Under the pieces are notes generated by a model that had not been told where the DNA came from, did no database searches, and saw nothing but the letters and a program-made list of their open reading frames with translations. This document shows positions 44,631-58,697 of a stretch of 64,000 nt of DNA, one piece after another. Every line of letters begins with the position of its first letter. Positions within the stretch are counted from its first letter, which is position 1. The translations under genes and the position numbers were made by a program. This DNA is from Capitella teleta (taxonomy: Eukaryota; Annelida; Polychaeta; Capitellidae), in contig KB306940.1 in NCBI GenBank assembly GCA_000328365.1, positions 71,674-135,673 on the forward strand. Reading direction: 5' to 3'.

Positions 44631-47600
44631 CAATAGATATAAGTAAGACCCAGCCATCTATGCGACCATACACACGGGCCAATGGCCATTTTGTAAGAAG
44701 CAAAGTGCAACCGCGTCCAGATAGCAATGGAATAATTCCGCCCGGCGCAAGCGAAAGAGGAAGCTGCTGTTCGGTGCAACTCAAAAGCGGTCGGATTATG
44801 AGGCGGATTGGACCGCAGCAGCATGTCCATTTTCAATGCAATTAGTCCGAGGGAGTCAAGTGAGATGGGGTTCTGAATCTGCAAGTCTTGTGCTGGAGGT
44901 CAAGAGGGTTCAATGCTTGTGACACCAAGGCCCTGCCTAATGACTTCGCTGCTTGCTACATCCTCGCAAGACATGGTGCAAAAGAAGCCTGTCAGCCATA
45001 GGTCGACGCTGGCGTAGTTCTTTGGAGAAAGATCCGAGGTCGCAAAAGCAATTTCACGCCTGGATGATCCCCAGTGCAGCCATCTGACATCATTGCTGGG
45101 GATTCGCGACAATGTATGGCTTTATTCACGTGTCATCAGATTGCGTGCTCAGATTGCGGTTACGTCATCACATCTTGGGTGGCTGGTGATATAGTGGGAA
45201 CGCCCTTGAGCGAGAAGGGGGGAGGGGTGGGGGGCAGAGGATGAATCGGGAAATAATGAAGTTGTCGCTCATAAAATGCACATCACACCTCCCGCAACCC
45301 TCATAACTACGGATAACCAAGGATGGCTGCTCGCGAAACGTGAAAATCCTGCTGATTTGAGGGGTTTGAAGGGGTTTATGGCCGCGAATGGAGCTGAATT
45401 CGAATGCAGGGAAGTGAGTGATTGAATGATTGGTAGACTCAATGATTCACCGAGGGATTCGCTGAATGATTCGTCGAATGATTGGTTGAAAGAAGGATTG
45501 CTTAAACGTATGATTGATTTAATGAATGATTGAATTATTACCTGCAGCTTAAGTATCTGTGACTAATTGACATTGCTTAACTGACTGATTGATCGATTGA
45601 TTGATTAAAAATGCGTATCTCTTACTGACAAAATTACTGAATCACTAAATCAATGAATACAATGCCATCGATACTGCCACCCACATTCAACTTCATATTC
45701 GTTGAACAAAATCCTGAACAGGTTTTTTGCATCGGTTGATCAGTAAGTTGATTAAGTTGCAATGTTCAGTCATGTGTCGGTATCCAATTAGCAAATGTGA
45801 ACCCCAACGCCTCTCTTTCCACGCATTTACGCCCATTTCTGTAATTACATCACACTCGTTTAATTCCGCAGTTGCTCGAATGAACCAGGAAGCGTAGCGC
45901 GAGAGATGTTGCAAAAACACAGCCAGATTGTTTGCGAGCCATTGTCCACTCTATGGTCATTGGTCAATGACTCATCATTGCACCGGGATCGGTCGCCAAA
46001 GATGAGATATGAGATATTACATAACTGCATAGCACGAGATGTTAATTAATGTTGGGCAATGCAGCCTTAAATGGTGTGAATCTGCAGATTATGTGCTGCT
46101 TGTCGGATTAATTAGCTTCGTACTTCACTAGCTTCTCTGCTCATTTCACGTGTTGTCAGCAGTCCTCTGGGGTTTGTTGGCATCCAATGATGTGAATCCA
46201 ATGTCCCCACAAGGGGATCCCACAAGGAAGCCACGCTGTCTGTTAAAGGGGACATACTTTAAATCACGTTTCAGGGGCTGGGCATAACTTACACAGGATT
46301 CAACTACGTCCCATAGCACCGCATTCAAATTAGTCACATAACCAACTCGTAATACTTGGGTATATAAGATAGCTAAACACACAGCGTAACGTGAGGTATT
46401 GATGGGTCGTTATTATTCGTGTTTAACGATGCATCGCATTTTGTGTGAGGTTTCTTTTAAACCCTGCATGCAAAGACCTCAAGAGAGATTTGAATTCGGA
46501 TGTCAGTGGTCTGCATGGTTGACAGTGATTATTCACCGTGATTATACACCAATAAACTAAACATGCTGACAGGATGGCTTTAAAAGGAATTTAAATATTT
46601 CAAAATACTCGCAGTCCCAAAAGAACTTCAATGCCCTGACATGACATAACATGACATGCCAATAGTCACATGACACAAACATGTACTTCAAATGAGGACT
46701 GGATGAACATGAATATAGAGCGATAATACAAGAAGAACCCATTTAGAGTTCTCATCCGAGGACAGTTCTACCCCAATGCATCCAACTATAGATAATTCAG
46801 CAAGAAGAAAGCACAACCTACCGATTTTTATACCGAGGCGAAATACTCCTTAAGGGCTTTAAAATTATCCGAAGCAGAAAGCCCTGCAAAGGAGGCTGAT
46901 TTCCTTTTATTATCGCTCACCGGGCGCTATTTTTTTTTTCCGAGCGATTGGACACGTGCTTCTCCGTTGGCGCTGAGCGTGGAAGCGAGCGCGAGAAGCG
47001 GCGCGCTCTCCTCTTATTCCCGTGCGTCGTTCTGAAGCAACGCTGTATCAATACTCACGCCGCTTGATTCGTTTCAGGCCAGGTGACGCTGTGCGCATGC
47101 GTTAATCTCTGCGACATACGATCACTGCTGGCGGGATCGTTCGGTTCATTTGATCGCAGGTTATGTAATATTCTTGACCATTATTTGTGACGACGCTCAC
47201 AAGAGGCACGGGTCAGTATTTGAATTGAAAACCAATTCAGGATATCATTGACCACAACAACAACAAACATGTTGTTGATGGAGTAGTAGTATGGTCGCAC
47301 ATGCTAGGGAAGGGGGGGGGGGTAAATGGAGTTTTCATATTAGTAATTATGCATGGCATATTCCTGGCATTTCCTCATCAGCTTATTGAGAGATAGACAT
47401 AATTTATATAGCTGATAACAGTATGAACTGTAGAATAACGTAAGCCACTTATAGATTACGTGCAGCCCACGTGATCTCCTCAGCGCACTGAATCATCGTT
47501 GATAAGTGAGCGCGATTGTTGATCTTGCAGCCGGGTGATCGACCAATGATGACATGCACAGATGTCCTGTCCGGGATCCACGATTGCTTCTCCGCCGTCG

Positions 47601-50600
47601 ACCGGAGACTTCAGAGAAGCTTTCAGCGCATTTGTGCTTAATGCGAAAATCCAATTCTCCGTCTCTGCTCTGTTTCTCTCTTAGGGAATCGCATGACCTC
47701 ATCTTGACCTTGACCTCACCCCTGCCTATACCCACGTTGGCCATTCACACAACTTTTCTTAAGTTTACGACAGATGGACCTCACTTTTATGAGCCTCTGC
47801 TTTCAGCCATAGAATATGGGTTTCGTCGGTTGACTCATTCAACGCATTGTCGCCGAAATACTGTAGCGTCCTATACTCAAGGTTCATGAGTTTTTTGTTA
47901 TTTTTTTGGTTAGAAAAGTCTTCTGAAATCTGCCGCAAATCTCGTTATAGAAATTCTGGTAGTTTTACGGGTTTGAGAGGAACGGCGGAGGGGGGGGGGT
48001 ATGGATCCGATGAGGGAAACCAGAGATGTCTGCTGCTTCCAAGCCTTCATCACAAACAGGTATAGTTACTCAAATACTTGTTCACGAGTATCATTTACAA
48101 TTGCCGAATTCACTGTTACGTAACTGCTCATTAACTGCATGGTTGCCTTCGCATAGCAGCAGAGGTTCTGCACTCCTTGACTTGGCACTGTGGTCGATCA
48201 CAAGGTAATGATCCAAAAACGAAATTTTAGCGTGCCAAGGCGAAGCAGAGCGACCCTCCAGAGACACTTGGAGGCGTTTCTTTCTCTATTTGTGGGTGCG
48301 AAGACCATTGAAATATTGATGTCAGTTCGCTTTCAATACCATAGTATTGACGACCTTTTATGCCTATATGCACTTGCACACGTTAATCAGCGCTGAGCGG
48401 AGGGTTGCTAAGAGGCATCAGGATCTGCCCGTATTCCCTGGCAACAGAGCGAAACGGCCAGTTTCAGGCTGAACTGTGAACATTGATTCTCTTTCAGAGT
48501 TACGCAATCAAGAGTTATGATGATTAATTCATAATTTTTGAAGTCGATGTTGAATGTGATGTCATTTAATATTCATTATTGTTTGTGTGTCTATGTGATA
48601 TCAGAGGATTATAACATAACATCATGTTCAGCTGCCCAGCACAACGAATCAACGCACTTGTGAGATACAATGCCAGGTGCATATATTCAATTCAAGGCAA
48701 TAGTAGCTAGAGTACTCGCTCCCGTAAGACCAATATTAGTAAGTGCTCATTAGGGTTTAATCGCCCCATGACACTTCTTGCTCTAAAAAAATATACCATC
48801 CACACTCACATCACCATGAGACTCACTGACTTATGAGCCACTCTATATTTACAAATGTACAGGGAATTCTCGTATTTCTTGAACTCAATTATTGATAATC
48901 AAGAGAATACATGCTCACACACATATACCATTCGAGGGTGTTATGCTGCACCTCCCAAACACCCATTTAATTAAGAACCCTCTCACAATGCCGGGCACAC
49001 ATTTTTGCAGTATCCTGCAGGTGCCTTGGAAAGGGATCCGAATAAAACTGCAGTTGCCTCGTGTGGAGCCCCTCTTCCACTGGTATTAAGCAACGTTGTC
49101 CTCTGCTGCAATATCGGTTTAATTATTCACGAATCTCTTTATCTTCACCGTGGAGATCGCGGGACTCAAAGCACCGTATTCTAAAGGTACCTGCATCTGA
49201 TTAAAGGGGAAAGGGATTTCAAAAGCGCGACACAGGTCATTACTCAATCGGATATGAATTATTATACGAGTGGTAATTATATGTGAATGGTTATGTAACA
49301 TATTATTGCTATTATTTTTGGAAATTGCTGACAATTGGGCACACGCATAATGACTCTCTCTGTGACTGAGTCATTGCACCATAAACACGCGAATGGTTCG
49401 TTCTACGACCAGACATCAAAGGCACGTGATCACAGCTAGGTGCTCTTATATTGTGGGTAGGACCGCAAAGGTGTGAGGACCACGCCCTCTGTACGCAGAT
49501 GCAAGAGGCAATACTTTGCTGCTTCGCTGGGCAGCCGATGCATCAATGTGCCACGATAATGCATGGCCCACGCAGATCAGACTCTATCTGTCTTCGAGCG
49601 TGTGGCTTCTCCGTAGCGCTCAGTACACAAAGCATACGCGTCCGGTAACGCCAATCTTCAGTTCTGAGAAATTTATAAACCTCGATCGCAATTGATGCAT
49701 GGATAGATAGCAGACTAGATACTCGTTCTGATTAACTATACAACTATCATTTTGCGTGCAGCTGGATTTTGTTCTGATTCTTTTGAAAGCAGGAACAGCA
49801 TAATAAAGACATGACTAAACGTATAATTAGCTTCTTTAGCCGACAAGAAAGACTAAAATTACTGGCTAATTATGTAAATTCGAATATATTATATGGTTAG
49901 TTTCTGCACCGAGACCCTTATACAAGTTATAACTTTGCAATGCCTACCGGACTTCGTTTATGTGAATATATAGCGTTTATATTATAGCAGCAGACCAACA
50001 TTATGAACATAGCAGATGCCGCTTAAATAGAGGAAACGACGTTCAGCCAATGTTTGCAATATAGAGCAATGCGCCTATTATTCGGGCGATTGCTTTGTGT
50101 TAATCCGCGAGATATTCTTCGAGGACCAAGAAGTGTTTTGTGGGAGAAGCAGATGGAATCAGACAATGGGTGGCTTTTCAATGGCGTCAACTCATCGCAT
50201 AGAACAAAATGCATTCGTCCCCGAGAGACAAGCGTAAATAGCTCGTCATTATTGCATTGTGACCCAAACTCCAAACAGAGTACTACAATCTGACAGACTG
50301 CCGGTATTCACTCTATAAAATCTAAACGTTCTCGTCAATAAAATCAACCATTGACGTCGACCAGATCTTCTGTTTAGCGCCGCCTCCAATAAGAAAAGCA
50401 TAAACGCCGAGTAACAGCGTCCTGGCTGCTCTCGACCACCAGTGGCGATGGTCATTGCTCCTGCATTCGTGTGTTTACTTTGGCGGAGAGCGGCTAAATC
50501 GCCTCTGAGCCCTTCGTCCGTATCCTTTATGCCTCCGCTTGGAGTCGTTGGCAGGCGGACGTGAAACGAGACCTTTATCTAAGTGTTTTATCTCCGTTTT

Positions 50601-53600
50601 CTAATGTAACCGAAGACAGGCCTTGTCTGACTCCTGGTCCGTATGTTATCGCGCCCTTAACTTCTTCTTTGTCGGAGGTCGGACCATTGTGGAAGCAGCT
50701 ATGCGCCGGTTAAGCGGAACACTATACATCATCTGGCCTCTATTATCGCTCAAAAACGATTTATCGTTCTTTTTGTTGCTGCAAAGGAGATCTTATGTTG
50801 TTCCCACAGAGAGTGTCGTATACAGTCAGGCAGCGAATGCGCCGTGTGCTCGATAAACACAAGTTCCTCCTGCCTTTGATGGTTCGGGGTGTTAGTACAA
50901 TTGACCTACTTAGCGGTAAGAGTTCAGCAGTCAACTGTACCCTATAAACTATTATGTGCACAATATGTGATTGGCTTTACATCTTTTTGCTTAGATTTCA
51001 GCCTATATGGGCAACCTTGCACATGAGTAGTTCTGTTCACTGGGCACCCGTGATTTAAATGTTTACCGTGTAATTTCGTGGACAGCGGACTCCCGGAGCA
51101 TCTCTTTGCCATTTCTTTGCCGACTGCATGCGAGCATTATAGAAGGGAAATATGTGAGAACCTGCAGCGAGCGCACATTTGAGAGGACTTTCAAAGTGTC
51201 CTCGCAAAGCCACGCATGCGCTGATCAAAAAGATCGAATGGTGGCGACAAAGCAACGAGACATCGCATGCGACCGATTGCTGACAAATTACTTTAATTAA
51301 AACCGATTGATCAATCTCCTGTTGCCCGCTTTAAAAGGCAGGACTGCTCCGTAGATGTCCCTCGCGATTTTATTGGTTGAGGGTCTCCGCTGGTTTCCAA
51401 CTTCGCTCAACATCAATGTTACAAGCGCAAATGTTGCTTATGATTGAACTTTGGCCAATTGCAGTATTGGTTCTTTTTGTTCCCGTTTAAGCGGTCGTTG
51501 TACTGATTCTAGTTAATATTAACACCTGAGAACTATGCTGAAATTACTGATAACACAATTGAGTGAATGATGTACTCATGTGTCATTCGTAATAAACATG
51601 AATAACGCCTTGGGTCACAGTCGGGTGCTATGACATTTTACCATGGAGTGGGAAACCTACATCATGCCAGTGGTCAGTGTTATGTCAGGGGTCATGTTAT
51701 CAGTTCTAAGGTCAACGCTCCGAAAATGGTGAAAACTGACCTCTGAATGCACTGTCCCCGCATTGACCAATGAAACGAAGCTCATTTGCGATTCACACTG
51801 ACGTCATTGGCACCGGAAGTTATTTTATTTATAACTAATTGAAATCCTTATTTTGAGGCTGTGTACAGTCATGTGGGCGATAATTAATAGCTTTGGGTTA
51901 TACTCAAGGGCGACGAATGACCATCACGAGGTAATTTTGGCACAAAATACAACCATGCTCTAAGATAATTACATAACACACCATAAACACAAAACAAGGA
52001 ATACACATGAGGCATGATGAGGTTCAACCCAACACATTCGGGCGATATGGGCGCCAGATCAAAAGCCCGGGACCCGGGGTTCCCCGCCCTGCTCTAATCG
52101 CTAAATCACATATACCACCATATACAGTAGTACACAGCGCCCGACCTTGTTTCGCAGTTGGACGTAGCACTGCAGAGTACAAGGCAATGAAGAGATGGGA
52201 GTCATGAAGTGAGAAACAAATGACACAATTTGCTCGCAATCCCTCCCTCTAAGACGCTCGTGCATATTAATGCAATGATTCTGAGCTTAATTACGAGGAT
52301 CTTCTCTCATTCGCAGGTAGAACGCAGTTTGCATCTAAATAACCTCGCAACATTTGGCATTAAGCAACGGGAAGTGGAGTTCATCAAAGCTTTTGTTTCT
52401 ATGAATGATTTGGCCATTGCATGATGTGCCTCGGTGTGGCGTTCGCGTTGTTGTCAACCTTGTTCTTACGTTTGCTGCGGCGGAGGCATCAACAGCAATG
52501 AACGAACGGTCATGCTGCGTTTTGTTTCATCGTTCATTCAATATCCTTTTTCTTCTATTTCTTTTTTCTTATGTGTGTGTGTTTTTTTCCCTACTTAACT
52601 ATTCTACTTGCATGTTGGTAACCCTCTTTTCGTTGTTACAAGACGGTTTGAGGTAATTACCTTTCGGTTGTTTGTTATAATAGCAGGTGATGTCTTGGGT
52701 AAAAATGACCTTCATTGATCGCGTTGAGTTCACACGTATCACGTAGGAATATTCCTGTGTTCGAGATTATTTTTATTTGTTTTTTATTAATTTTATTCCA
52801 TTTTGGAGGTGAGGGGTGTCAGTCCTTGTTGGTGACAATTGTGTCTGATGACGTAGCTCGGTTGTAGTTAATAGCATTACTGAACATTTTCAGTGGAATA
52901 ATCCGAGAGGTTACCGGCTCCCGACAGCAGCAGAGTTTTTTCCCTTTCTTGCAACATCAGCTGAAACCAGGGAGGCGGATCTTTGTGTCCTCTTTTGTTG
53001 CAATCAATCGGGTTCCTAGCACAATCCATTGTGCCTGCCTTCAAAAGCGACACCATTGATCGACTTCGCTCGCTTTTAACTGGCACCAAATTCAATCTTT
53101 TCGCATGTCGTTTGTGCATAACTCATCCCGTGCCGGTCACAAGTGATCTATCTCCGCTCTCAACCCTTAGATGGATGTACGCATCTCAAGAAAAAAAAAG
53201 AGGTTTATACCTCGCGTCCTTTTTTTTCGTATTCGTCGGGCAGGCAGCTGCCGTGAGTTGGAATTAAGCGTATAAAAGTGTGAAGGCGGTAATTAATTAG
53301 CGTGGAGTTTGAGCAATGACATGATGCTGGGTTTTATGGCCCAGAAAACGTCCCTCTTCGTGGATCAGACAAGATGGGAGTAGGAGGAGCAGCTCCTCTC
53401 AGAAGTCTTGTCACGTTTTCTGGGGATGATGCGGGCGGAATAAAAAGCCATTCAAAGCCTTATCTGGGTGGCGACAGAAGGAACTGGTAAGTACTGCCAA
53501 TTTGGCTAAGTGGGGCTCATATACTGTGAGATATACGGATCGTGTGTTAGCTTGAAGCGCTTTCAATTACCACCCAGCCGCCTATTTATGACCACGGTGA

Positions 53601-54360
53601 TCCCGTTTCCTAATTAGGCCAAATTGGGCGCCCTCAGCCCCTCGGTCGTGACGAGTTTGAGAGCTGAGCGGCCTGTTCGTGACAGGAGCGCTCCTTGGCC
53701 CTGAGCGGACGAAGGATACAATACGGTATCACTTGCCCAGGGGACCACGAGGGCTTTGCTAAAAGGCATGTTGCCCCTGGGACAATATTCCATCGGGACT
53801 GGACATATGGGCTAGGAACGAGGTTGGCTTGGATTTGGGAGAAAATAATGCTGAAACCAATAGTTTATGTAGCTATATGCATGTCGATCAAGGTTTACAT
53901 GAGTGTACAAGTGTTTAACCTCAATTGAACTATGTGCATCTATCACACCATGATGATAAGGAATATGCATAACTAAACCAGACATCAACACCGGATACAT
54001 GAAGGACAAAAGGCTGATTATGTAACATACCTTATGAGGAAGTCTTCCTGTTCACTTTGCCATCAATCCCAAAGAATTCGAAAAACTAAAGACGGTTTTC
54101 TCAAAGCTGTCTTTCACAAATGGAGAAATAGCACATACTGCAGCTACTAAGGAGTAGTAGTCACTTGAAGCAGTATTTATAATCACGAAAAAAAAAGTCA
54201 AGTCCTTAGCTGAGGAAGTGTTGAAGGAGTGTCGGGTACTTCAGGAGAGTCGATTTTTCCAGCGACCTCATCAGTTCAGTGTGTCTGCAAATGCAACCCA
54301 GTCCACGAGGCGTGTTTCCTCCTACATTCGCTCCATTACACGAGCGAATATGACACGAGA
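44630..54360. other. Long gene-poor stretch
   Basis: No gene recognised over nearly 10 kb. Contents seen: degenerate TGATTGA repeats (45415-45610), a GC-richer island (about 46940-47120), a G run (about 47312-47322), possible short exon-like starts at 48001 and 48026 with a GTATAG donor at 48060, a perfect TGACGTCA (about 51800) and a TATAAAAG (about 53272). Open frames are all short and without domains. Confidence 0.5.
45415..45610. repeat. Degenerate ATGATTGA short tandem repeats
   Basis: Many loosely spaced copies of GATTGA/AATGATT form an imperfect array, probably a decayed microsatellite. Confidence 0.5.
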
Positions 54361-54369
54361 CCAGCGAAA

Positions 54370-54678
54370 ATGTCCTCCACTTCCGTCGCCGAGCGCGCGA
54401 AAATGACACCGCTCGGCAAGCAACCAATCAGCGATGGCGATGCTCTTGGCATTTTCGCGCCCGGAGAAAAAACAACTCAGGATAGGATTTGCGCTCGCTC
54501 GCAGACTACAATGCCTGTAGGCGAGAGAAAACAATTGATGTTTCTTGTTTTATTGAGTGACTGTGTATTATGTAAACATTGTCCATTTGCGATCGATACT
54601 CGGGATAAAAAAGGCGCGCTTTGTCGTGTTGAAAATCCACGCAGAATGCAACCGAAGAAGCAACGCATGTCTTTCTAG
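54370..54678 (+). CDS. Small unknown ORF (102 residues) over an E2F/CCAAT module
   Basis: ATG with A at -3 starts MSSTSVAERAKMTPLGKQPI and runs unbroken to TAG at 54676-54678. The first 40 residues look protein-like; the rest has a Leu/Cys stretch (LMFLVLLSDCVLCKHC) and a basic C-terminus. No family is recognised. It overlaps clear promoter motifs, so it may be a chance frame in a CpG-rich promoter. Confidence 0.25.
   Translation: MSSTSVAERAKMTPLGKQPISDGDALGIFAPGEKTTQDRICARSQTTMPVGERKQLMFLVLLSDCVLCKHCPFAIDTRDKKGALCRVENPRRMQPKKQRMSF
54395..54460. promoter_or_regulatory. Inverted E2F sites flanking a CCAAT box
   Basis: GCGCGAAAAT (54395-54404) and ATTTTCGCGC (54451-54460) face each other around CCAATCA (about 54424-54430). 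Paired TTTCGCGC sites plus CCAAT are the hallmark of cell-cycle gene promoters in animals. No downstream cell-cycle gene could be identified. Confidence 0.45.
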
Positions 54679-57270
54679 CGTTGACCTCATTTCTCAGGGG
54701 TCAACTCACTGTGCCCTCTATTTGCCTTATTGGTTGTTATACATTGCATTGTGGGATGTTTCCTGTTTCCGCAAGTGAAGTCTTGAATCTTTATTTACAC
54801 CTGCGCATACCGGGATTCCCCTGGGTGAGCTGCTTGAATGACTTTCCCAGAGATAGCACTCCCTTTGCCGCGATCTAGTAAACATAGATATCGAATTCCC
54901 TCTTCCCTGAACCACTGTTCGACTCTATTCGCGATCATTGAAGCAAACGAAATACACAGACGTCTCAATATCATGGTTAATGACGTCACTTTCCTGTTAT
55001 TCGGATCTCTGGTACCTGCAAGTCTACTCGCCCATTGAAAAGAATTAAATAACTTCGGAGTGGATTCGCTTTCCCGGGGAACATCGGAACTGCATGTTGA
55101 TGAAAACATTACCACTGCGTGATGGGCACTTGTCAAACGCCCTTCTGATAAGCCATCTCGATCCATATTCTAGCTGGTGAGATGCCCTCCTCAACCCACG
55201 GGCAACAGACGCCTCCTAGAAATGCCATCGCTATGATGAGTGCCGCTGGGCACGCCTACAGTGGAAGCGGGCGATAATACACTGCCTTGTCCATAAGATG
55301 AGCAGACAAGCTCCATCATAACTTGGCCGCCGACGACGCCTGCCAGCGCTCTATCGCGTTGAGATATCAGAAAGGTGAGAGTGCCACGCAGTTGGTGGCG
55401 CATCATTCGCTTTCTGGTATTTATGTGGTCGTGAATTACGTAATTATGAATTTAAATTGTTTTATTTGTAGTGCAATATCCAACTACAAGCAATTAAGTT
55501 TTGGGTCATTGGCCACTGGCTTGCAATTTCACAAAACTAAAAACAGTTGTTAAGAATAAATTCATACATATAATAATATAATAGTATACAATACAAAGTA
55601 TAAAATGATGAATACACGGTTGAGTGCATGTTCAAACATCTCATGCATGCACGTTGGTTGACATACATCATATTTAAAGATTTTGATGTCTAGTGAACCA
55701 GCTCCACAACACGAATATAACACCGTCTTAAAATGCGAAGTAAGAGCCAGCCAAGAATGAACCTCTGGTCCTCATAATCTTGACTTGCTTTCATGGCTGC
55801 TCTGTTTGTCTCATAAGTCATAACATTTGCAATATGCTCTGAAGCAGGACACGTGCCGAGTCGTTGAGACGGTCCCTCATTTACAGGACGGCAATTGCAC
55901 TTTTCTATTAATAGAATAAGGATGAAATTCAGCGATCAACATCGGAGTTATGATGATTGAAACTGATGTTGTAATGCATGAAATTCATATTCAGAATGTT
56001 TACCTATTGATTCGACCTTTTCTTGACACCTCATGGTTGATCAGCGCATCTGATGAAATGATTTTGCACACCTGTAGAAAGCAGTGTTATCAGCTTTAAT
56101 CACCCGCACATGCGATATCCATTGATCTGCAACGTGCGGAGGCATTTCAATCAAGCAAGAAATGCTTTTTGGACGAAGACACCTGAGTGATGACAGATGT
56201 CGACAGTTTGTTGTTTAGAGATCCGTACTATTTTGATGAGTATTCGCTCCCAGTAATGAAAGAGGGATCTGTTTCCTGCATTGTCCACGTGCCTGGGCAG
56301 ATCAAAGTCTCAAGCAACTGCACTTTGATTGCTCAATTGTGCGGGTTATAAATTACATTGTGCCATAACAGATATGAGCAGCTTACTATTTGGATATTCA
56401 CACAATACGATTAGTACTCGTATGCAAAAAATCAACTATAGTCAACTGCTCATAATATGCTTATTATTTGCTTTTGTTGCTTGAGATGCACAAATGAGAT
56501 TCAGAGTTTACACAATGATATCAAAGGCATAATTGAGACTGTGTGCATCTGGAAGGTTGGTGGTTGTGACTAGTGTTCAGTGAATAGCAAAGATGCCATG
56601 AGACTCATGACTCACGACTCGTGACGCATCATCCCAGGTATCGTTGGACAAAAATATGTTGGTTCTTGATGAAGCTAAGAGACAAATCAAGTGGATGCAT
56701 GTCACCATAGATAAAAAAAAGTGCACATTGGAACTCATCAATTGACTCGTGCATCAATGGTCATTCGATATGGAACATGTCAGACTGCGAATCATCAATG
56801 TTCGTTTGAAGTTCAACAAAGCAAACATTTCCTTTTTACAAATCTGTGTCATTCCAGAGAGAGTTGCATGCAGGTTATTTAGCACGGAAATTAGGTCGAA
56901 CCTTATTGATTCCTCCTCGGAATAATAATACCCTTGCCTTCAAAAGCTCCGCATCAGCGAGGGCGCTTATGTTATCACGCGCGTTTGTAGGTGCCTCTCT
57001 GCGCACTTTCTTAAAACACTCGGAGGTGTGTGCTCTGAGACTGCGTGCCTCCTAGATTCTATATTGTTTTAATGCTTAATTTCTATCCTAACCTTTTTAT
57101 TCATTATTTGCTGTAGCTGTTCTATATAATCTCGTTACCACTGCATGCATGCATGAGTCTTCGCTAGTTAAGTATAATTTGAGTCTGGTAGACAAAGACA
57201 AAATGACAATCCTCTAAAAGTGTTTATACAGGAACTTAATTCTGAAGGGGATGTAGGGAACATTATTTTA

Positions 57271-57489
57271 ATTCCATGAGTCGAAGAGATGATGTAGATG
57301 CTGCATTTCAATAGCATCTAACTGCAACTGATGTTTATACTGTGACTCATCTGCCCACAATATGAGATCAGCGATAATCATTGCATCTTTGTGAGGAGGG
57401 AAATTCTCGGTACAGTCGTAATAATCAGTGTTTACACAGATCCATTCTCTCACATGTGGCAGCAGGGTGCTAACCCGAACCACCTTCAT
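57271..57489 (-). other. Small ORF of unknown status (72 residues)
   Basis: ATG at 57489 reads MKVVRVSTLLPHVREWICVN, then a segment with ENFPPHKDAMIIADLILW and an amphipathic C-terminus ending HLHHLFDSWN before TAA. The composition is protein-like but there is no recognised domain or splice partner. Low confidence. Confidence 0.2.
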
Positions 57490-58560
57490 TCTCTGATCCA
57501 ATAATGTTGCTTTGTTACTTCTTGCGAATGTCTATATACTCTGATATTGATCTGTTATAGCTGCATGACAACGAGGAACATCAAAAAAGCTATGCTCCCT
57601 AAGGCTGGAACGAGGCTCTATAGCTATAGTGATTGAGTCGAAACGCAGGGATCATTCGTTTCTTCTACATGGGTAGTCACAGTTCAAGGTTACGAATTGG
57701 TACATAATATGGGAGAATAAGTGTCAACATGTTCTGACATCCCCCCTGAACTTCAATGCTGTCGACGACTACAAGCTTTAGAATGTCATGGATTTCATGC
57801 TAGACTTAGGTACACACAAATGGAAGCCCAAGTACAGTCACCATTTCTCTCATCTAATCAAAAGACAATTATGCTCCTGTTTAGATATTAAACTGGGAAG
57901 GAATCCGCTTAGAAGAACTCGATTCAAACACCTTTGAACGAGCCCGCCGCGAGAGCATCTTTGCCGGCTTCCTTTGGCGCTGATTTCTAGGAAGTCGGTC
58001 TCCTCGGGCTTTTTGTCTGAACTCGTCACCCGAACATTTTCCGTGATTCCAGGAACACAGAGTCATCTTCTCTTCTGCTTTTCTTGCCTTTGGTGCATGA
58101 AATGCTGGTGTGAATTTGCAAACAATGTCTTCTATGACACCTCAGACATTAAATATATTCTCTGTGAGCTGTACGTAGGACGGCATTGTTACTCAACTAG
58201 GATGCATGCTTTGGAAAATTATGACTCAAAATCAAATATGGGTAGCTTTTAGGTGAAATTCAACATCAAGAATGATTGGTTCCCATGGTAACCATGACGC
58301 CTTTTCGTTAGGGCAGCGTGCTCGTACCTGTGCTGACCGTTCGTCATCTTAGAGAGCCTGCGGCTGACCCTCCACATGAAACTAACTGCGTATTATTTTG
58401 ACCTTTGAGGCACTGCGTGGTGCTTGCTAGGAAAATGTCCTCTTCAGGCACAGGTCTCGTGATAAATGTCTGCATTGTTTGAAGAGAACCCCAGAGGCGA
58501 AATTGAGCTAAAGTGGCTGTCCTTGTAGCTTTGGATTATGTGGAATAAGAATGTTGGCCT

Positions 58561-58638
58561 GTGAAAAGAAAGAAAGAAACAAACAAACAAACAAAGAAAG
58601 AAACAAAGGAAGAAACAAAGAAAAAAAAAGAAAAAAAA

Positions 58639-58681
<43 letters not shown>

Positions 58682-58697
58682 AAGAAAAAAAGAAAGG
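58561..58697. repeat. Compound microsatellite (GAAA/CAAA)n-(GACA)n
   Basis: Runs of GAAA and CAAA are followed by A-rich spacers and about 11 uninterrupted copies of the GACA tetramer, then GAAA again. Confidence 0.9.

Noticed and set aside
48001-48060. Short first-exon candidates (MDPMRETRD... or MSAASKPSSQT) before GTATAG
   Set aside because: Two overlapping frames fit equally well, the donor is weak and no next exon is visible.
54795-55166. 123-codon minus-strand frame
   Set aside because: No recognisable domain or splice support; composition like random sequence.
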